Origin: Streptomyces ardesiacus
GTDB taxonomy: Bacteria; Actinomycetota; Actinomycetes; Streptomycetales; Streptomycetaceae
Assembly: GCF_003112575.1 (NCBI RefSeq)
Contig: NZ_BEWC01000004.1
Location: 248,001 to 312,000 of the forward strand
DNA: 64,000 nt
Direction: 5' to 3'
Below the pieces are notes generated by a model, which was not told the DNA's origin, searched no databases, and worked only from the letters and a program-made list of their open reading frames with translations. This document shows, one piece after another, positions 15,096-23,664 of the stretch. Within the stretch, counting starts at the first letter, position 1, and the number at the start of each line of letters is the position of its first letter. The translations under genes and the position numbers were made by a program.

Positions 15096-16574
15096 ATGAC
15101 ATCAGGGCAGTACACCGCGCAGCCGTCGTCCCACGGCACGGCCGAACCCGACTTCGACGTGATCATCGCCGGCTGCGGGCCGACCGGCGCGATGCTCGCC
15201 GCCGAACTGCGGCTGCACGACGTGCGCGTGCTCGTGCTGGAGCAGGAGACCGAGCCCGCGTCGTTCGTCCGCATCGTCACCCTCCACATGCGCAGCCTCG
15301 AACTGATGGCGATGCGCGGCCTGCTGGACCGCCTCCTGCGGCACGGACGACGGCGCCCCGTCGGCGGAGTCTTCGCCGCCTTGCCCGGGCCCGCGCCCGA
15401 GGGCCTGGACTCGGACCACGCCTACCTGCTGGGCATCCCGCAGCCGGTCGTCGTCCGGCTGCTCGAGGAACACGCGGCCGGCCTGGGCGCACGGGTCCGG
15501 CACGGGGCCGCGGTCGCCGACTTCGAGCAGGACGACGAGGGGGTGACCGTGGCGCAGGCCGGCGGCGAGCGGCTGCGGGCGCGCTACCTCGTCGGCTGTG
15601 ACGGCGGGCGCAGCACGGTGCGCAAGCGGCTGGGCGTCGGCTTCCCCGGCGAGCCCTCGCGCAACGAGACGCTGATGGGCGAGATGCGGGTGAGCGCGCC
15701 GCCGGAGGAGATCGCCGCCGCGGTGGCCGCCGTGCGCGAGACCGAACCGCGTTTCTGGCTGCGGCCGTTCGGCGAGGGGATCTACAGCGTCGTGGTCCCC
15801 GCCGCCGCAGGGGGCACTCGCGCGCAGCCGCCCACCCTGGAGGACTTCCGGCAGCGGTTGCGCGCCGTCGCGGGAACGGATTTCGGCGTGCACTCCCCGC
15901 GCCGGCTGTCCCGTTTCGGGGACGCCACCCGGCTGGCCGAACGCTATCGGGCCGGGCGGGTGCTGCTCGCGGGCGACGCGGCGCACATCCATCCGCCCAT
16001 CGGCGGCCAGGGACTCAACCTCGGTGTCCAGGACGCGGTCAACCTGGGCTGGAAACTGGCCGCGCAGATCCGCGGCTGGGCGCCGGACACCCTGCTGGAC
16101 ACCTACGAGAGCGAACGCCGGCCGGTCGCCGAGGAGGTGCTGGACAACACCCGCGCCCAGACCGAACTGCTCTCCCCCGAACCGGGTCCGCGGGCCGTGC
16201 GGCGGCTCCTCACGGAACTGATGGGCATCGACGAGGTGAACCGCCGTCTCGTCGAGAAGATCACCGCGACCGGCGTCCGTTACGACTTCGGCGCGGGCCC
16301 CGGCCTGCTCGGCCGCCGCCTGCGGGACATCGAGGTGGCACAGGGCCGCCTCTACGACCTGTTGCACCGCGGACGCGGTCTGCTGCTCGACCGCACCGGA
16401 CGCCTGACCGTGGGCGGCTGGTCGGACCGGGTCGATCACCTGGTGGATCCCACCGCCGCGCTGGACGTTCCGTGCGTCCTGCTGCGCCCCGACGGCCACG
16501 TCGCCTGGACCGGCGACGACCAGCGGGACCTGGACGGCCACCTCTCCCGCTGGTTCGGCCGTCCCGTCGGCTGA
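15096..16574 (+). CDS. FAD-dependent aromatic monooxygenase, rifampicin monooxygenase (Rox)-like
   Basis: A 492-residue class A flavoprotein hydroxylase using FAD and NAD(P)H. The FAD-binding motif is DFDVIIAGCGPTGAMLAAEL at the N-terminus. The DG motif is LVGCDGGRSTVRKRLGV, the second FAD motif is VLLAGDAAHIHPPIGGQGLN, and the C-terminal thioredoxin-like domain ends in CVLLRPDGHVAWTGDD. Overall order and wording follow Streptomyces Rox, which hydroxylates and linearises rifamycins, but many relatives act on other aromatics. No rifamycin-associated 19-bp element is visible upstream. A short ORF and a truncated MarR gene precede it, so control may differ from that in relatives. Confidence 0.83.
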   Translation: MTSGQYTAQPSSHGTAEPDFDVIIAGCGPTGAMLAAELRLHDVRVLVLEQETEPASFVRIVTLHMRSLELMAMRGLLDRLLRHGRRRPVGGVFAALPGPAPEGLDSDHAYLLGIPQPVVVRLLEEHAAGLGARVRHGAAVADFEQDDEGVTVAQAGGERLRARYLVGCDGGRSTVRKRLGVGFPGEPSRNETLMGEMRVSAPPEEIAAAVAAVRETEPRFWLRPFGEGIYSVVVPAAAGGTRAQPPTLEDFRQRLRAVAGTDFGVHSPRRLSRFGDATRLAERYRAGRVLLAGDAAHIHPPIGGQGLNLGVQDAVNLGWKLAAQIRGWAPDTLLDTYESERRPVAEEVLDNTRAQTELLSPEPGPRAVRRLLTELMGIDEVNRRLVEKITATGVRYDFGAGPGLLGRRLRDIEVAQGRLYDLLHRGRGLLLDRTGRLTVGGWSDRVDHLVDPTAALDVPCVLLRPDGHVAWTGDDQRDLDGHLSRWFGRPVG

Positions 16575-16671
16575 CGCGACCGGGCGGCGGCGGAGACGGG
16601 GCGTTTTCGGTGCCCCGGTGCCCTCCCCTGGGTACGGAACCGGGCAACAACGCCTCGACGGGAGAGTGGAC

Positions 16672-18240
16672 ATGACTGGACAGCACCCCGCTCACCAACC
16701 ACCTCAGCGCGTCGGCGTCGTCGCCGAGTCCCTGCCCGGGGAGACCCGCGTCGCCGCGACACCCTCGACGGTGCGCCTGCTGCTCGGCCTCGGTTACGAG
16801 GTCGTCGTCGAGCCGGGGGCCGGCGCCGCCTCCGGCTTCGGCGACGATGCCTACGCCGAGGCGGGGGCGGGGACCGGCGAGGCGTGGACCGCGGACGTCG
16901 TCCTGAAGGTCAACGCGCCGACCGCCGAGGAGATCGCCGGGCTGCGTGCCGGGACGACCCTGGTGGCCCTCCTCTCCCCGGCGCAGCGGCCCGAGGTGCT
17001 GGAGGCGCTCGCCGCCCGTGCCGTCACCGCGCTCGCGCTCGACGCGGTGCCGCGGATCTCGCGGGCGCAGTCGATGGACGTGCTCAGTTCCATGGCGAAC
17101 ATCGCCGGGTACCGGGCGGTCATCGAGGCCGCGCACGTCTTCGGGCGCTTCTTCACCGGTCAGGTCACGGCGGCGGGCAAGGTGCCGCCGGCGAAGGTCC
17201 TCGTGGCCGGGGCCGGTGTCGCGGGGCTCGCCGCCATCGGTGCCGCCTCCAGTCTGGGCGCGATCGTCCGCGCCACCGACCCCCGCCCCGAAGTCGCTGA
17301 CCAGGTGCGGTCGTTGGGCGGCGAGTACCTCGCGGTGGACGTGGCCCAGGAGGAGAGCACCGACGGCTACGCCCGGGCGACCTCGGCCGACTACGACCGG
17401 GCCGCGGCCGAGCTGTACCACGAACAGGCCCGCGACGTGGACGTCGTCGTCACCACCGCACTGATCCCCGGGAGGCCGGCCCCGCGGCTGCTGACGGCCG
17501 CCGACGTGGCGGCGATGAGACCGGGCAGCGTCGTGGTCGACATGGCCGCCGCCCAGGGCGGCAACGTCGAGGGGACCGTCGCGGGCCGGAGCGTGGTGAC
17601 CGACAACGGCGTGACGATCATCGGCTACACGGACCTGGCGGCCCGGCTGCCCGCCCAGGCGTCGCAGCTGTTCGGCACCAACCTGGTCAACCTGCTCCGG
17701 CTGCTCACCCCCGGCAAGGACGGCCGGCTCGTCCTCGACTTCGACGACGTGGTGCAGCGGGCCGTCACCGTGGTCCGTGCGGGCGCGGTCACCTGGCCTC
17801 CCCCGCCGGTCGCCGTGTCGGCGGACCCGCCCGTCCCCGCGCCCGCGGCGCCCTCCGCCGCACCGGTGAAGACCGGGCCCCGGCTCACCGCGGCCGGGCG
17901 CTCCGGCCTGGTCGGCCTCGCCATGGCGGCGACCTTCCTGGTGGTCGCCTTCGCTCCGGCCCAGTTGGCGGAGAACTTCACGGTGTTCGCCCTGGCGGTG
18001 GTCATCGGCTACTACGTGATCGGCAAGGTGCACCACTCCCTGCACACGCCGCTGATGTCGGTGACCAACGCCATCTCGGGGATCGTGGTGATCGGCGCCC
18101 TGGTGCAGATCGGGCACGAGAGCGCGCTCGTCACGGTGCTGTCCTTCGTGGCGATCCTGCTGACGAGCGTGAACATCTTCGGGGGTTTCGCCGTCACCCG
18201 GCGCATGCTGTCCATGTTCTCGAAGGGCGGTTCGCGATGA
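16672..18240 (+). CDS. pntA: NAD(P) transhydrogenase subunit alpha
   Basis: A 522-residue fused alpha subunit, comparable in length with E. coli PntA. Domain I (NAD(H) binding) starts with RVGVVAESLPGETRVAATP and contains KVLVAGAGVAGLAAIGAAS, RATDPRPEV and VVDMAAAQGGN. A Pro/Ala-rich linker at about residues 380-410 leads to domain II, with about four membrane helices from residue 415. With PntB it couples hydride transfer between NADH and NADP+ to proton movement across the membrane, making NADPH. Its TGA overlaps the pntB ATG by ATGA. Confidence 0.95.
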   Translation: MTGQHPAHQPPQRVGVVAESLPGETRVAATPSTVRLLLGLGYEVVVEPGAGAASGFGDDAYAEAGAGTGEAWTADVVLKVNAPTAEEIAGLRAGTTLVALLSPAQRPEVLEALAARAVTALALDAVPRISRAQSMDVLSSMANIAGYRAVIEAAHVFGRFFTGQVTAAGKVPPAKVLVAGAGVAGLAAIGAASSLGAIVRATDPRPEVADQVRSLGGEYLAVDVAQEESTDGYARATSADYDRAAAELYHEQARDVDVVVTTALIPGRPAPRLLTAADVAAMRPGSVVVDMAAAQGGNVEGTVAGRSVVTDNGVTIIGYTDLAARLPAQASQLFGTNLVNLLRLLTPGKDGRLVLDFDDVVQRAVTVVRAGAVTWPPPPVAVSADPPVPAPAAPSAAPVKTGPRLTAAGRSGLVGLAMAATFLVVAFAPAQLAENFTVFALAVVIGYYVIGKVHHSLHTPLMSVTNAISGIVVIGALVQIGHESALVTVLSFVAILLTSVNIFGGFAVTRRMLSMFSKGGSR

Positions 18241-19697
18241 CGTCCATGACCGCCTCGCGCGCCGCCGACCTGGTCGCGGCCCTGCTGTTCGTCCTGAGTC
18301 TCGCCGGCCTGTCCCAGCACCGGACCGCACGCGCCGGCGTCGTCCACGGCATCGCCGGGATGGCGCTGGCCCTGGTCGCGACCGTCGTGGTCTCGGCGCA
18401 GCGCGTCTCCGCCGGTCCGGTGGCGCTGATCCTGCTGGCCACGGTGATCGGTGCCGCGCTGGGCCTGTGGCGGGCGCGGCGCGTGGCGATGACACAGATG
18501 CCGGAGCTGATCGCGGTGCTGCACAGCTTCGTCGGCCTCGCGGCCGTCCTGGTGGGCTGGAACAGCTATCTGGAGGTCGAGGCCCACGGCTCGCGGGGCC
18601 GGATCGCCGCCGATCTGGTCGGCATCCACCACGCCGAGGTGTTCATCGGCGTCTTCATCGGCGCGGTCACCTTCACCGGCTCCGTGGTCGCGTATCTGAA
18701 GCTGTCCGCGCGGATCAGGTCCCGGCCCCTGATGCTGCCGGGCAAGAACGCGCTCAACCTGGGGGCGCTGGCCGCGTTCGTGGTGCTTACGGTCTGGTTC
18801 ACCCTGCGTCCGGGCCTTGCGCTGATGGTGGCGGTCACGGTGCTGGCGCTCGCCCTGGGCTGGCACCTGGTGGCCTCCATCGGTGGCGGCGACATGCCCG
18901 TCGTCGTCTCGATGCTCAACAGCTACTCCGGCTGGGCCGCGGCGGCGGCCGGGTTCCTGCTGGACAACAACCTGCTCATCGTGACCGGGGCCCTGGTCGG
19001 TTCCTCCGGTGCGTATCTGAGCTACATCATGTGCCAGGCGATGAACCGGTCCTTCCTCTCCGTGATCGCGGGCGGCTTCGGCATCGAGGCCCCGCCGGGC
19101 GGCGACGAGGAGCAGGGCGAGCACCGCGAGATCCGGGCGCAGGAGGCGGCCGGGCTGCTCGCCGGTGCCAGGTCCGTGGTGATCACCCCGGGCTACGGCA
19201 TGGCCGTGGCGCAGGCCCAGCATCCGGTCGCGGAGCTGACGCGGCTGCTGCGCGAGCGCGGGACCGAGGTGCGCTTCGGCGTCCACCCGGTCGCCGGGCG
19301 GCTGCCGGGGCACATGAACGTGCTGCTGGCCGAGGCGAAGGTGCCCTACGACATCGTGCTGGAGATGGACGAGATCAACGACGACTTCGCGGACACGTCG
19401 GTCGTCCTGGTCATCGGGGCGAACGACACGGTCAATCCCTCGGCGGCCGAGGACCCCGCGAGCCCGATCGCGGGGATGCCGGTGCTGCGGGTCTGGGAGG
19501 CGGAGCGGGTGGTCGTGTTCAAGCGCTCGATGGCCTCCGGGTACGCGGGGGTGCAGAACCCGCTGTTCTTCCGGGACAACAGCAGCATGCTCTTCGGCGA
19601 CGCCAAGCGGAGCGTCGAGGAGATCCTGCGGGCACTCGGCACCGCGACCGGGCCGGGCCCGGCGGCCCCGGAGCAGGGGGTGACGGCGACGCGGTGA
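18237..19697 (+). CDS. pntB: NAD(P) transhydrogenase subunit beta
   Basis: A 486-residue beta subunit. Eight or nine membrane helices fill the first 290 residues (for example LNLGALAAFVVLTVWFTL and MLNSYSGWAAAAAGFLLDNN). The soluble NADP(H)-binding domain III follows, with VITPGYGMAVAQAQHPVAEL, FGVHPVAGRLPGHMNVLLAE, VVLVIGANDTVNPSA and the C-terminal KRSMASGYAGVQNPLFF. It is translationally coupled to pntA by the ATGA overlap. The pair makes a complete two-subunit transhydrogenase in the cell membrane. Nothing nearby shows specific regulation. Confidence 0.95.
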   Translation: MTSMTASRAADLVAALLFVLSLAGLSQHRTARAGVVHGIAGMALALVATVVVSAQRVSAGPVALILLATVIGAALGLWRARRVAMTQMPELIAVLHSFVGLAAVLVGWNSYLEVEAHGSRGRIAADLVGIHHAEVFIGVFIGAVTFTGSVVAYLKLSARIRSRPLMLPGKNALNLGALAAFVVLTVWFTLRPGLALMVAVTVLALALGWHLVASIGGGDMPVVVSMLNSYSGWAAAAAGFLLDNNLLIVTGALVGSSGAYLSYIMCQAMNRSFLSVIAGGFGIEAPPGGDEEQGEHREIRAQEAAGLLAGARSVVITPGYGMAVAQAQHPVAELTRLLRERGTEVRFGVHPVAGRLPGHMNVLLAEAKVPYDIVLEMDEINDDFADTSVVLVIGANDTVNPSAAEDPASPIAGMPVLRVWEAERVVVFKRSMASGYAGVQNPLFFRDNSSMLFGDAKRSVEEILRALGTATGPGPAAPEQGVTATR

Positions 19698-19726
19698 CCG
19701 GGGGCCGGCCGGTGCGGCGGACGGTG

Positions 19727-20086
19727 TCAGGCCCTGTCCAGCCACTGGGCCAGGGCGGCGGCCTCGCTGTGGTCGACGTCCTTGGTGGCCGTCAGCAGGG
19801 TGACCTTGTCGTGTGCCGCCAGGTCGCGCAGCCGCCGCAGCGCGGTTTCGTGGTCGGAGTCCTCCAGTTCGGCGTAGTAGCGGCGCCGGAACTCGTCGTA
19901 CCGCTGGGGGTCGTGGTGGTACCAGCGCCGCAGGTCGGCCGAGGGGGCGACGTCGCGCAGCCACTCGTCCAGCTCGGCCCGCTCCTTGCTCATGCCGCGG
20001 GGCCACAGGCGGTCGACGAGCACCCGCTTGCCGTCCTGCGGCGTGGCTTCCTCGTAGATCCTCCGGTATGCGACCCGTGCGGTCAT
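19727..20086 (-). CDS. DUF488 family protein
   Basis: A 119-residue DUF488 protein. The family blocks are YRRIYEEATPQDGKRVLVDR, LWPRGMSKERAELDEWLRDV, APSADLRRWYHHDP, RRYYAEL and VTLLTATKDVDHSEAAAL. Members are small cytoplasmic proteins of unknown function, often called uroporphyrin-III C-methyltransferase-like in older annotations without proof. The ATG at 20086 overlaps the stop of the upstream STAS gene by ATGA, so the two are made together. This pairing suggests it may act in the same stress or signalling circuit, which is inference. Confidence 0.85.
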   Translation of the reverse strand: MTARVAYRRIYEEATPQDGKRVLVDRLWPRGMSKERAELDEWLRDVAPSADLRRWYHHDPQRYDEFRRRYYAELEDSDHETALRRLRDLAAHDKVTLLTATKDVDHSEAAALAQWLDRA

Positions 20087-20601
20087 GATCCACCCTTCCT
20101 CGGCGACCGGGCAGCCGTCCCTCGTGCCCGCGGTGTCCGCGCTTCCGGTTCCAGTGAACCGCCTCGGCCGGGCCAAACACGGCGGTGGCGGCCACTCAGC
20201 TCCGCGCGGGCGGCCCAGTCGGCCAGTCCCTCCCCGTCGGGGGGCTGGGCGACGGCCTGCTCCACGGAGTCGTGGAAGGAGTAGACCGTCCCCAGGCCGC
20301 CGAGGGCGAAGACGTGCAGGAGCCGCCGGTCGGAACAGGCGATCCGCAACGAGCCGTGGTGGCTCCGGATGCGCTTGGTCACCGCCACGATCATGCCGAG
20401 GCCCATGGAGTCGAGGAAGGGGGTGCCGCACAGGTCGAGGACGAAGTGCCGGTGTCCCTCGGCCAGGCGCCGGCCCACCTCGGCCCGGACGAGGGGCGCG
20501 AAGGCTATGTCGATCTCGTCGTCGGCCCTGACGACCGTCCAGCCGTTCGTCACCCGGCAACCGACCCGCGCGTGCGGCCCTGCGACGCCCTGCTCACTCA
20601 C
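20083..20601 (-). CDS. STAS-domain anti-sigma factor antagonist
   Basis: A 172-residue protein with an N-terminal STAS domain (about residues 10-115). GWTVVRADDEIDIAFAP is the first strand pair. FVLDLCGTPFLDSMGLGMIV carries the serine that a kinase-type anti-sigma factor would phosphorylate, in FLDSMGLG. A 50-residue Arg/Gly/Pro-rich tail follows, which the family usually lacks. The GTG at 20601 is behind AGGGGAG. In Streptomyces such proteins free SigB/SigF-type sigma factors by binding their anti-sigma kinases. An HATPase protein lies 3 kb away at 23665, a possible but unproven partner. It is co-translated with DUF488. Confidence 0.85.
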   Translation of the reverse strand: MSEQGVAGPHARVGCRVTNGWTVVRADDEIDIAFAPLVRAEVGRRLAEGHRHFVLDLCGTPFLDSMGLGMIVAVTKRIRSHHGSLRIACSDRRLLHVFALGGLGTVYSFHDSVEQAVAQPPDGEGLADWAARAELSGRHRRVWPGRGGSLEPEARTPRARGTAARSPRKGGS

Positions 20602-20681
20602 GTACCGCTCCCCTGAGCTGTCCGATTTGCCCGTCTCATCCAGGAAAGCGGTACGGACCCCGCGTGGCAAGGTTCCGGTTT

Positions 20682-21440
20682 TCAGATGGTGAGCGAGAGG
20701 CCCCGGGAGACCCGTTCCGCGGTGTCGAGCAGCCTGGCCACGGCGTCGTCGAGACAGGCCGTACGGCTGACGTCCACGGAGATGCCGAGCGATCCGACGG
20801 TGTCGCCCCGGCGGACGGGCACCGCCACGCACGCGGTGCCCAGCCGGTACTCCTCGACGTCGGTCACGGCCGGCCCGCGCGGGGAGGCGTCGAGGCGGCG
20901 CAGCAGTTCGGCGCGACGGGTGACGGTGCGCGGGGTGAGGTCGTTCAGTACGTGCCGGGAGAGGTAGTCGGCGCGGGCGTCCGCGTCCAGCTCGCGCAGC
21001 ACGCTCTTGCCGAGCGCCGTGGCGTGTCCCGCGTCCTCGAAACCGACCCACAGATCGACGCGGGGCGCCTTCGGGCCGTCCACGATCTCCGCGACCCGGA
21101 TCTCGCCCTCCTCGTAGAGGGTCAGGTAGGCCGCGGCCGACAGGCCGTCCCGCAGCTCCGTGAGCGTGGGACGGACCCTGCTCAGCGCCGCCTGGTCCCG
21201 GCTCCCGGCGTGCAGGGCGCCCAGCTTCTCCCCGAGGACGAACGTGCCGTCCTCGAGTCTGCGCAGGTAGCCGTCGTGCACCATGGTGCGCAGCAGGTGG
21301 TAGGCGGTGCCCGGGGCCAGCCCCGTCTCGCGCGCCAGTTGCTTGGCCGGCACGCCGCCGTCGTGGGCGCCCACCGCTTCCATCAGCCGGAAGGCCCGCC
21401 GCACCGAGGCGATGAGCGTGGGGCCCTGCTGACCGCTCAT
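20682..21440 (-). CDS. IclR-family transcriptional regulator
   Basis: A 252-residue IclR protein with an N-terminal winged helix (RRAFRLMEAVGAHDGGVPAK, then QLARETGLAPGTAYHLLRTM). The effector-binding GAF-like domain contains VGFEDAGHATALGKSVL and GTACVAVPVRRGDTVGSLGISV, typical for the family. The start is uncertain: GGAGGA abuts the ATG at 21440 with too short a spacing, and a TTG at 21476 is the only upstream alternative. It does not border a catabolic operon, so its targets are unknown. It lies downstream of the methyltransferase gene on the same strand, 45 bp away. Confidence 0.87.
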   Translation of the reverse strand: MSGQQGPTLIASVRRAFRLMEAVGAHDGGVPAKQLARETGLAPGTAYHLLRTMVHDGYLRRLEDGTFVLGEKLGALHAGSRDQAALSRVRPTLTELRDGLSAAAYLTLYEEGEIRVAEIVDGPKAPRVDLWVGFEDAGHATALGKSVLRELDADARADYLSRHVLNDLTPRTVTRRAELLRRLDASPRGPAVTDVEEYRLGTACVAVPVRRGDTVGSLGISVDVSRTACLDDAVARLLDTAERVSRGLSLTI

Positions 21441-21485
21441 TCCTCCACCCTGCGCCCCACCGCGACGATCCGGCAAGTGGGTGCG

Positions 21486-22304
21486 CTACGGCTTGATGCC
21501 GACCCCCGCCCACAGACTGACCTGCGCGTCGGTGGGGGCCTCGGCACCGAGGGGCCGGTCCGGACGCCAGCGGTGACCGACGGTGACGCCGGGGTCGAGG
21601 AGGTCGAGCCCGGCGAAGAAGCGGGTGACGTCCTGCCGGGGGCGGAACTGCACCGGCGTACCCGCACTGGTGTAGATGTCCGTGACCCTCTGCCAGGTGG
21701 GCGGGTCGAAGTCCGGCGTGCAGTGGCTCAGCGCGAGCGCACTGCCCGACGGGAGGGCGGCCATGAGCCGTTCGACGATGCCGTACGGGTCGCGGGCGTC
21801 GGTGATGAAGTGCATCAGCGCGTTCAGGGACAGGGCGACCGGCTGGGACAGGTCGAGCACGTCGGCCAGTTCGGGCGCTTCGAGCAGGGCGTCCGGGTCG
21901 TTGACGTCGGCCTCTATGTAGGTGGTGCGGCCCTGGGGGGTGCTGCGCATGAGGCGCTCGGCGTACTTCAGCACGAGCGGGTCGTTGTCGGCGTAGACCA
22001 CCCGGGCCTCGGGGACCACGGACTGCGCCACCTGGTGCACGTTCGGCTCGGTGGGGATGCCGGTGCCGATGTCCAGCCACTGGCGGATGCCGTGCTCCTG
22101 CGCCAGTACCCGCGTGGCACGGTGCATGAAGGCGCGGTTCTCCCGGGCACAGGTGAAGATGCCGGGGTAGGCCTCGGCGACCGCTTCGGCGGCCTGCTTG
22201 TCGACCGGGAAATGGTCCTTGCCGCCGAGGTAGTAGTCGTACATGCGGGCCGAGTGCGGCCTGCTGGTGTCGAGCCCGCGTGCGGCGTGGGTGCTGCTGC
22301 TCAT
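21486..22304 (-). CDS. SAM-dependent methyltransferase, DUF574 family (third gene of WhiJ-like cascade)
   Basis: A 272-residue DUF574 S-adenosyl methyltransferase. Signatures are PHSARMYDYYLGGKDHFPVD, motif I WLDIGTGIPTEPNVHQVAQ, VVYADNDPLVLKYAERL and TTYIEADVNDP. It starts at 22304 behind GGAGGGAA. The start codon overlaps the DUF397 stop by ATGA, making this the last gene of a tightly coupled trio with an XRE regulator and DUF397. It is a paralogue of the stand-alone gene at 4746-5549. The substrate is unknown. Linkage to the regulator suggests it modifies a regulatory or developmental target. Confidence 0.88.
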   Translation of the reverse strand: MSSSTHAARGLDTSRPHSARMYDYYLGGKDHFPVDKQAAEAVAEAYPGIFTCARENRAFMHRATRVLAQEHGIRQWLDIGTGIPTEPNVHQVAQSVVPEARVVYADNDPLVLKYAERLMRSTPQGRTTYIEADVNDPDALLEAPELADVLDLSQPVALSLNALMHFITDARDPYGIVERLMAALPSGSALALSHCTPDFDPPTWQRVTDIYTSAGTPVQFRPRQDVTRFFAGLDLLDPGVTVGHRWRPDRPLGAEAPTDAQVSLWAGVGIKP

Positions 22305-22570
22305 GCTGTTCCCTCCGGAAGACCGGCCGTGAGGTGGTCGGCCATGCCCTGCTTGACCCCCTGGACGAACGCACCGATCTCTTCGGGCGTGTAGATGAGA
22401 GCGGGGCCGGCCGGGTCCGTCGACTGGCGCACCGCGACCCGGCCGTCGGCGAGTTGCTTGGTCTCCACGCACTGGCCGCCGTTGGGTCCGCTCCACGGGC
22501 GTTCCCAGCCCTGTTCGCCGAGGTCGCAGGCCGGCATCCCGTTGTAGACGGTGACTTCGGTGGTGCTCAT
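22301..22570 (-). CDS. DUF397 small acidic protein
   Basis: An 89-residue DUF397 protein. Family blocks are GWERPWSGPNGGQCVETKQL, GRVAVRQSTDPAGPALIYT and a C-terminal helix EEIGAFVQGVKQGMADHL. DUF397 proteins nearly always sit beside DUF5753-type XRE regulators (WhiJ relatives) in Streptomyces. They are thought to bind or modulate them, and a toxin-antitoxin-like relationship has been proposed. Here it overlaps both neighbours by ATGA: the regulator upstream and the methyltransferase downstream. Equimolar translation of the three is therefore likely. Confidence 0.9.
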   Translation of the reverse strand: MSTTEVTVYNGMPACDLGEQGWERPWSGPNGGQCVETKQLADGRVAVRQSTDPAGPALIYTPEEIGAFVQGVKQGMADHLTAGLPEGTA

Positions 22571-23439
22571 GAGTACTCCTTGCGCATGCGGTTCAGGAGT
22601 GCCCTGCTCTCCCGTGTCGAGGTGAGCAGCGACATCCGGTTGTGCGCCTCCAGATGCGCCACGACGTCCTCCCGTTCGTCGAGGTACATCGACGCGGAGA
22701 GGATCTCGCTGTAGACGACGTCGGGCAGCTCGGGCTCCTCGAACCGGAAGTAGGTGAAGGGGGCGCAGGCCCCGACGTGGGCGCCGACGGCGAAGGGCAG
22801 GATGTCGATGCTGACGTGCTCCAGCTCGGACACCTCCAGGAGCCGGTCGATCTGCTCGCGCATCACTTCCGGTCCGCCGACGGCCCGGTGCAGGACCGCC
22901 TCCTCCATGACCACCCAGAGGGTGGGGGCGTTCTCGCGCTCCAACAGGCTCTGCCTGCGCAGCCGCAGACTCACACGGCGCTCCAGCTCGTCGTCGGAGC
23001 CGTTCGGAAAGCCTCCGCTCAGTACGGCGCGGGCGTAGGCCGGGGTCTGGAGCAGCCCCGTGACGTAGTGGGGTTCGTAGGTGCGCAGCGTGCCGGCGCC
23101 GGTCTCCAGGCTGACGTAGGCGGTGAACCAGCTCGGCAGTACGTCGCGGTACGCGTGCCACCAGCCCGGTTTGTTGGCCTGCTCGGCGAGCGCGACGAAC
23201 TCGTCCGTCTCCTGCTGCGAGCTGCCGTAGGTCTGGAGGAGCTTTTCGACGTAGAGCGGTTTGAGGGCGACTTCGGCCTTCTCCAGCCGGCGGATCGTCA
23301 GGGGTGTCACCCGAAGTGCCTTGGCCGCGTCGGCCAGTGAGGCGCCCGCGTCCTGCCGCATGTCCTGGAGCCTGCGTCCCAGGATCATGCGCAGCACCGT
23401 CGGGGCGCTGGTGCCCGCGCCGGACCGAGCTTCGCTCAC
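22567..23439 (-). CDS. WhiJ-like XRE regulator with DUF5753 domain
   Basis: A 290-residue regulator. The XRE HTH covers about residues 15-70 (ILGRRLQDMRQDAGASLADA, then RVTPLTIRRLEKAEVALKPL). The DUF5753 (Scr1-like) effector domain fills the rest, with YEPHYVTGLLQTPAYARAVL, SIDILPFAVGAHVGACAPFT and VVYSEILSASMYLDE. The GTG at 23439 lies behind GGAGGTGGGGGC. WhiJ-like proteins repress development-related genes in S. coelicolor. Together with DUF397 and the divergent ATPase at 23665 this makes a WhiJ/AbaA-type locus. The adjacent 225-bp gap is the likely operator region, although I found no clear dyad in it. Confidence 0.88.
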   Translation of the reverse strand: MSEARSGAGTSAPTVLRMILGRRLQDMRQDAGASLADAAKALRVTPLTIRRLEKAEVALKPLYVEKLLQTYGSSQQETDEFVALAEQANKPGWWHAYRDVLPSWFTAYVSLETGAGTLRTYEPHYVTGLLQTPAYARAVLSGGFPNGSDDELERRVSLRLRRQSLLERENAPTLWVVMEEAVLHRAVGGPEVMREQIDRLLEVSELEHVSIDILPFAVGAHVGACAPFTYFRFEEPELPDVVYSEILSASMYLDEREDVVAHLEAHNRMSLLTSTRESRALLNRMRKEYS

Positions 23440-23664
23440 GCCCCCACCTCCTGATGGGCTGTCACGGGCGCCATTGTGACAGCGACTTGACGACGACACC
23501 AGACTGAACGGGGCTTCCTGAAATTATCAGGGATTCGGTTGCAGCCTGAACTGGGCGGCGAGCATAGTGGCGTCTGTGAGCCCGTACGACCGACCGCCCT
23601 CCCGTCCGCGCCCGCCCAGGCCCGCTCCCCCCAACGCGCCCGCCCCCACCGGAAGGCGATCACC

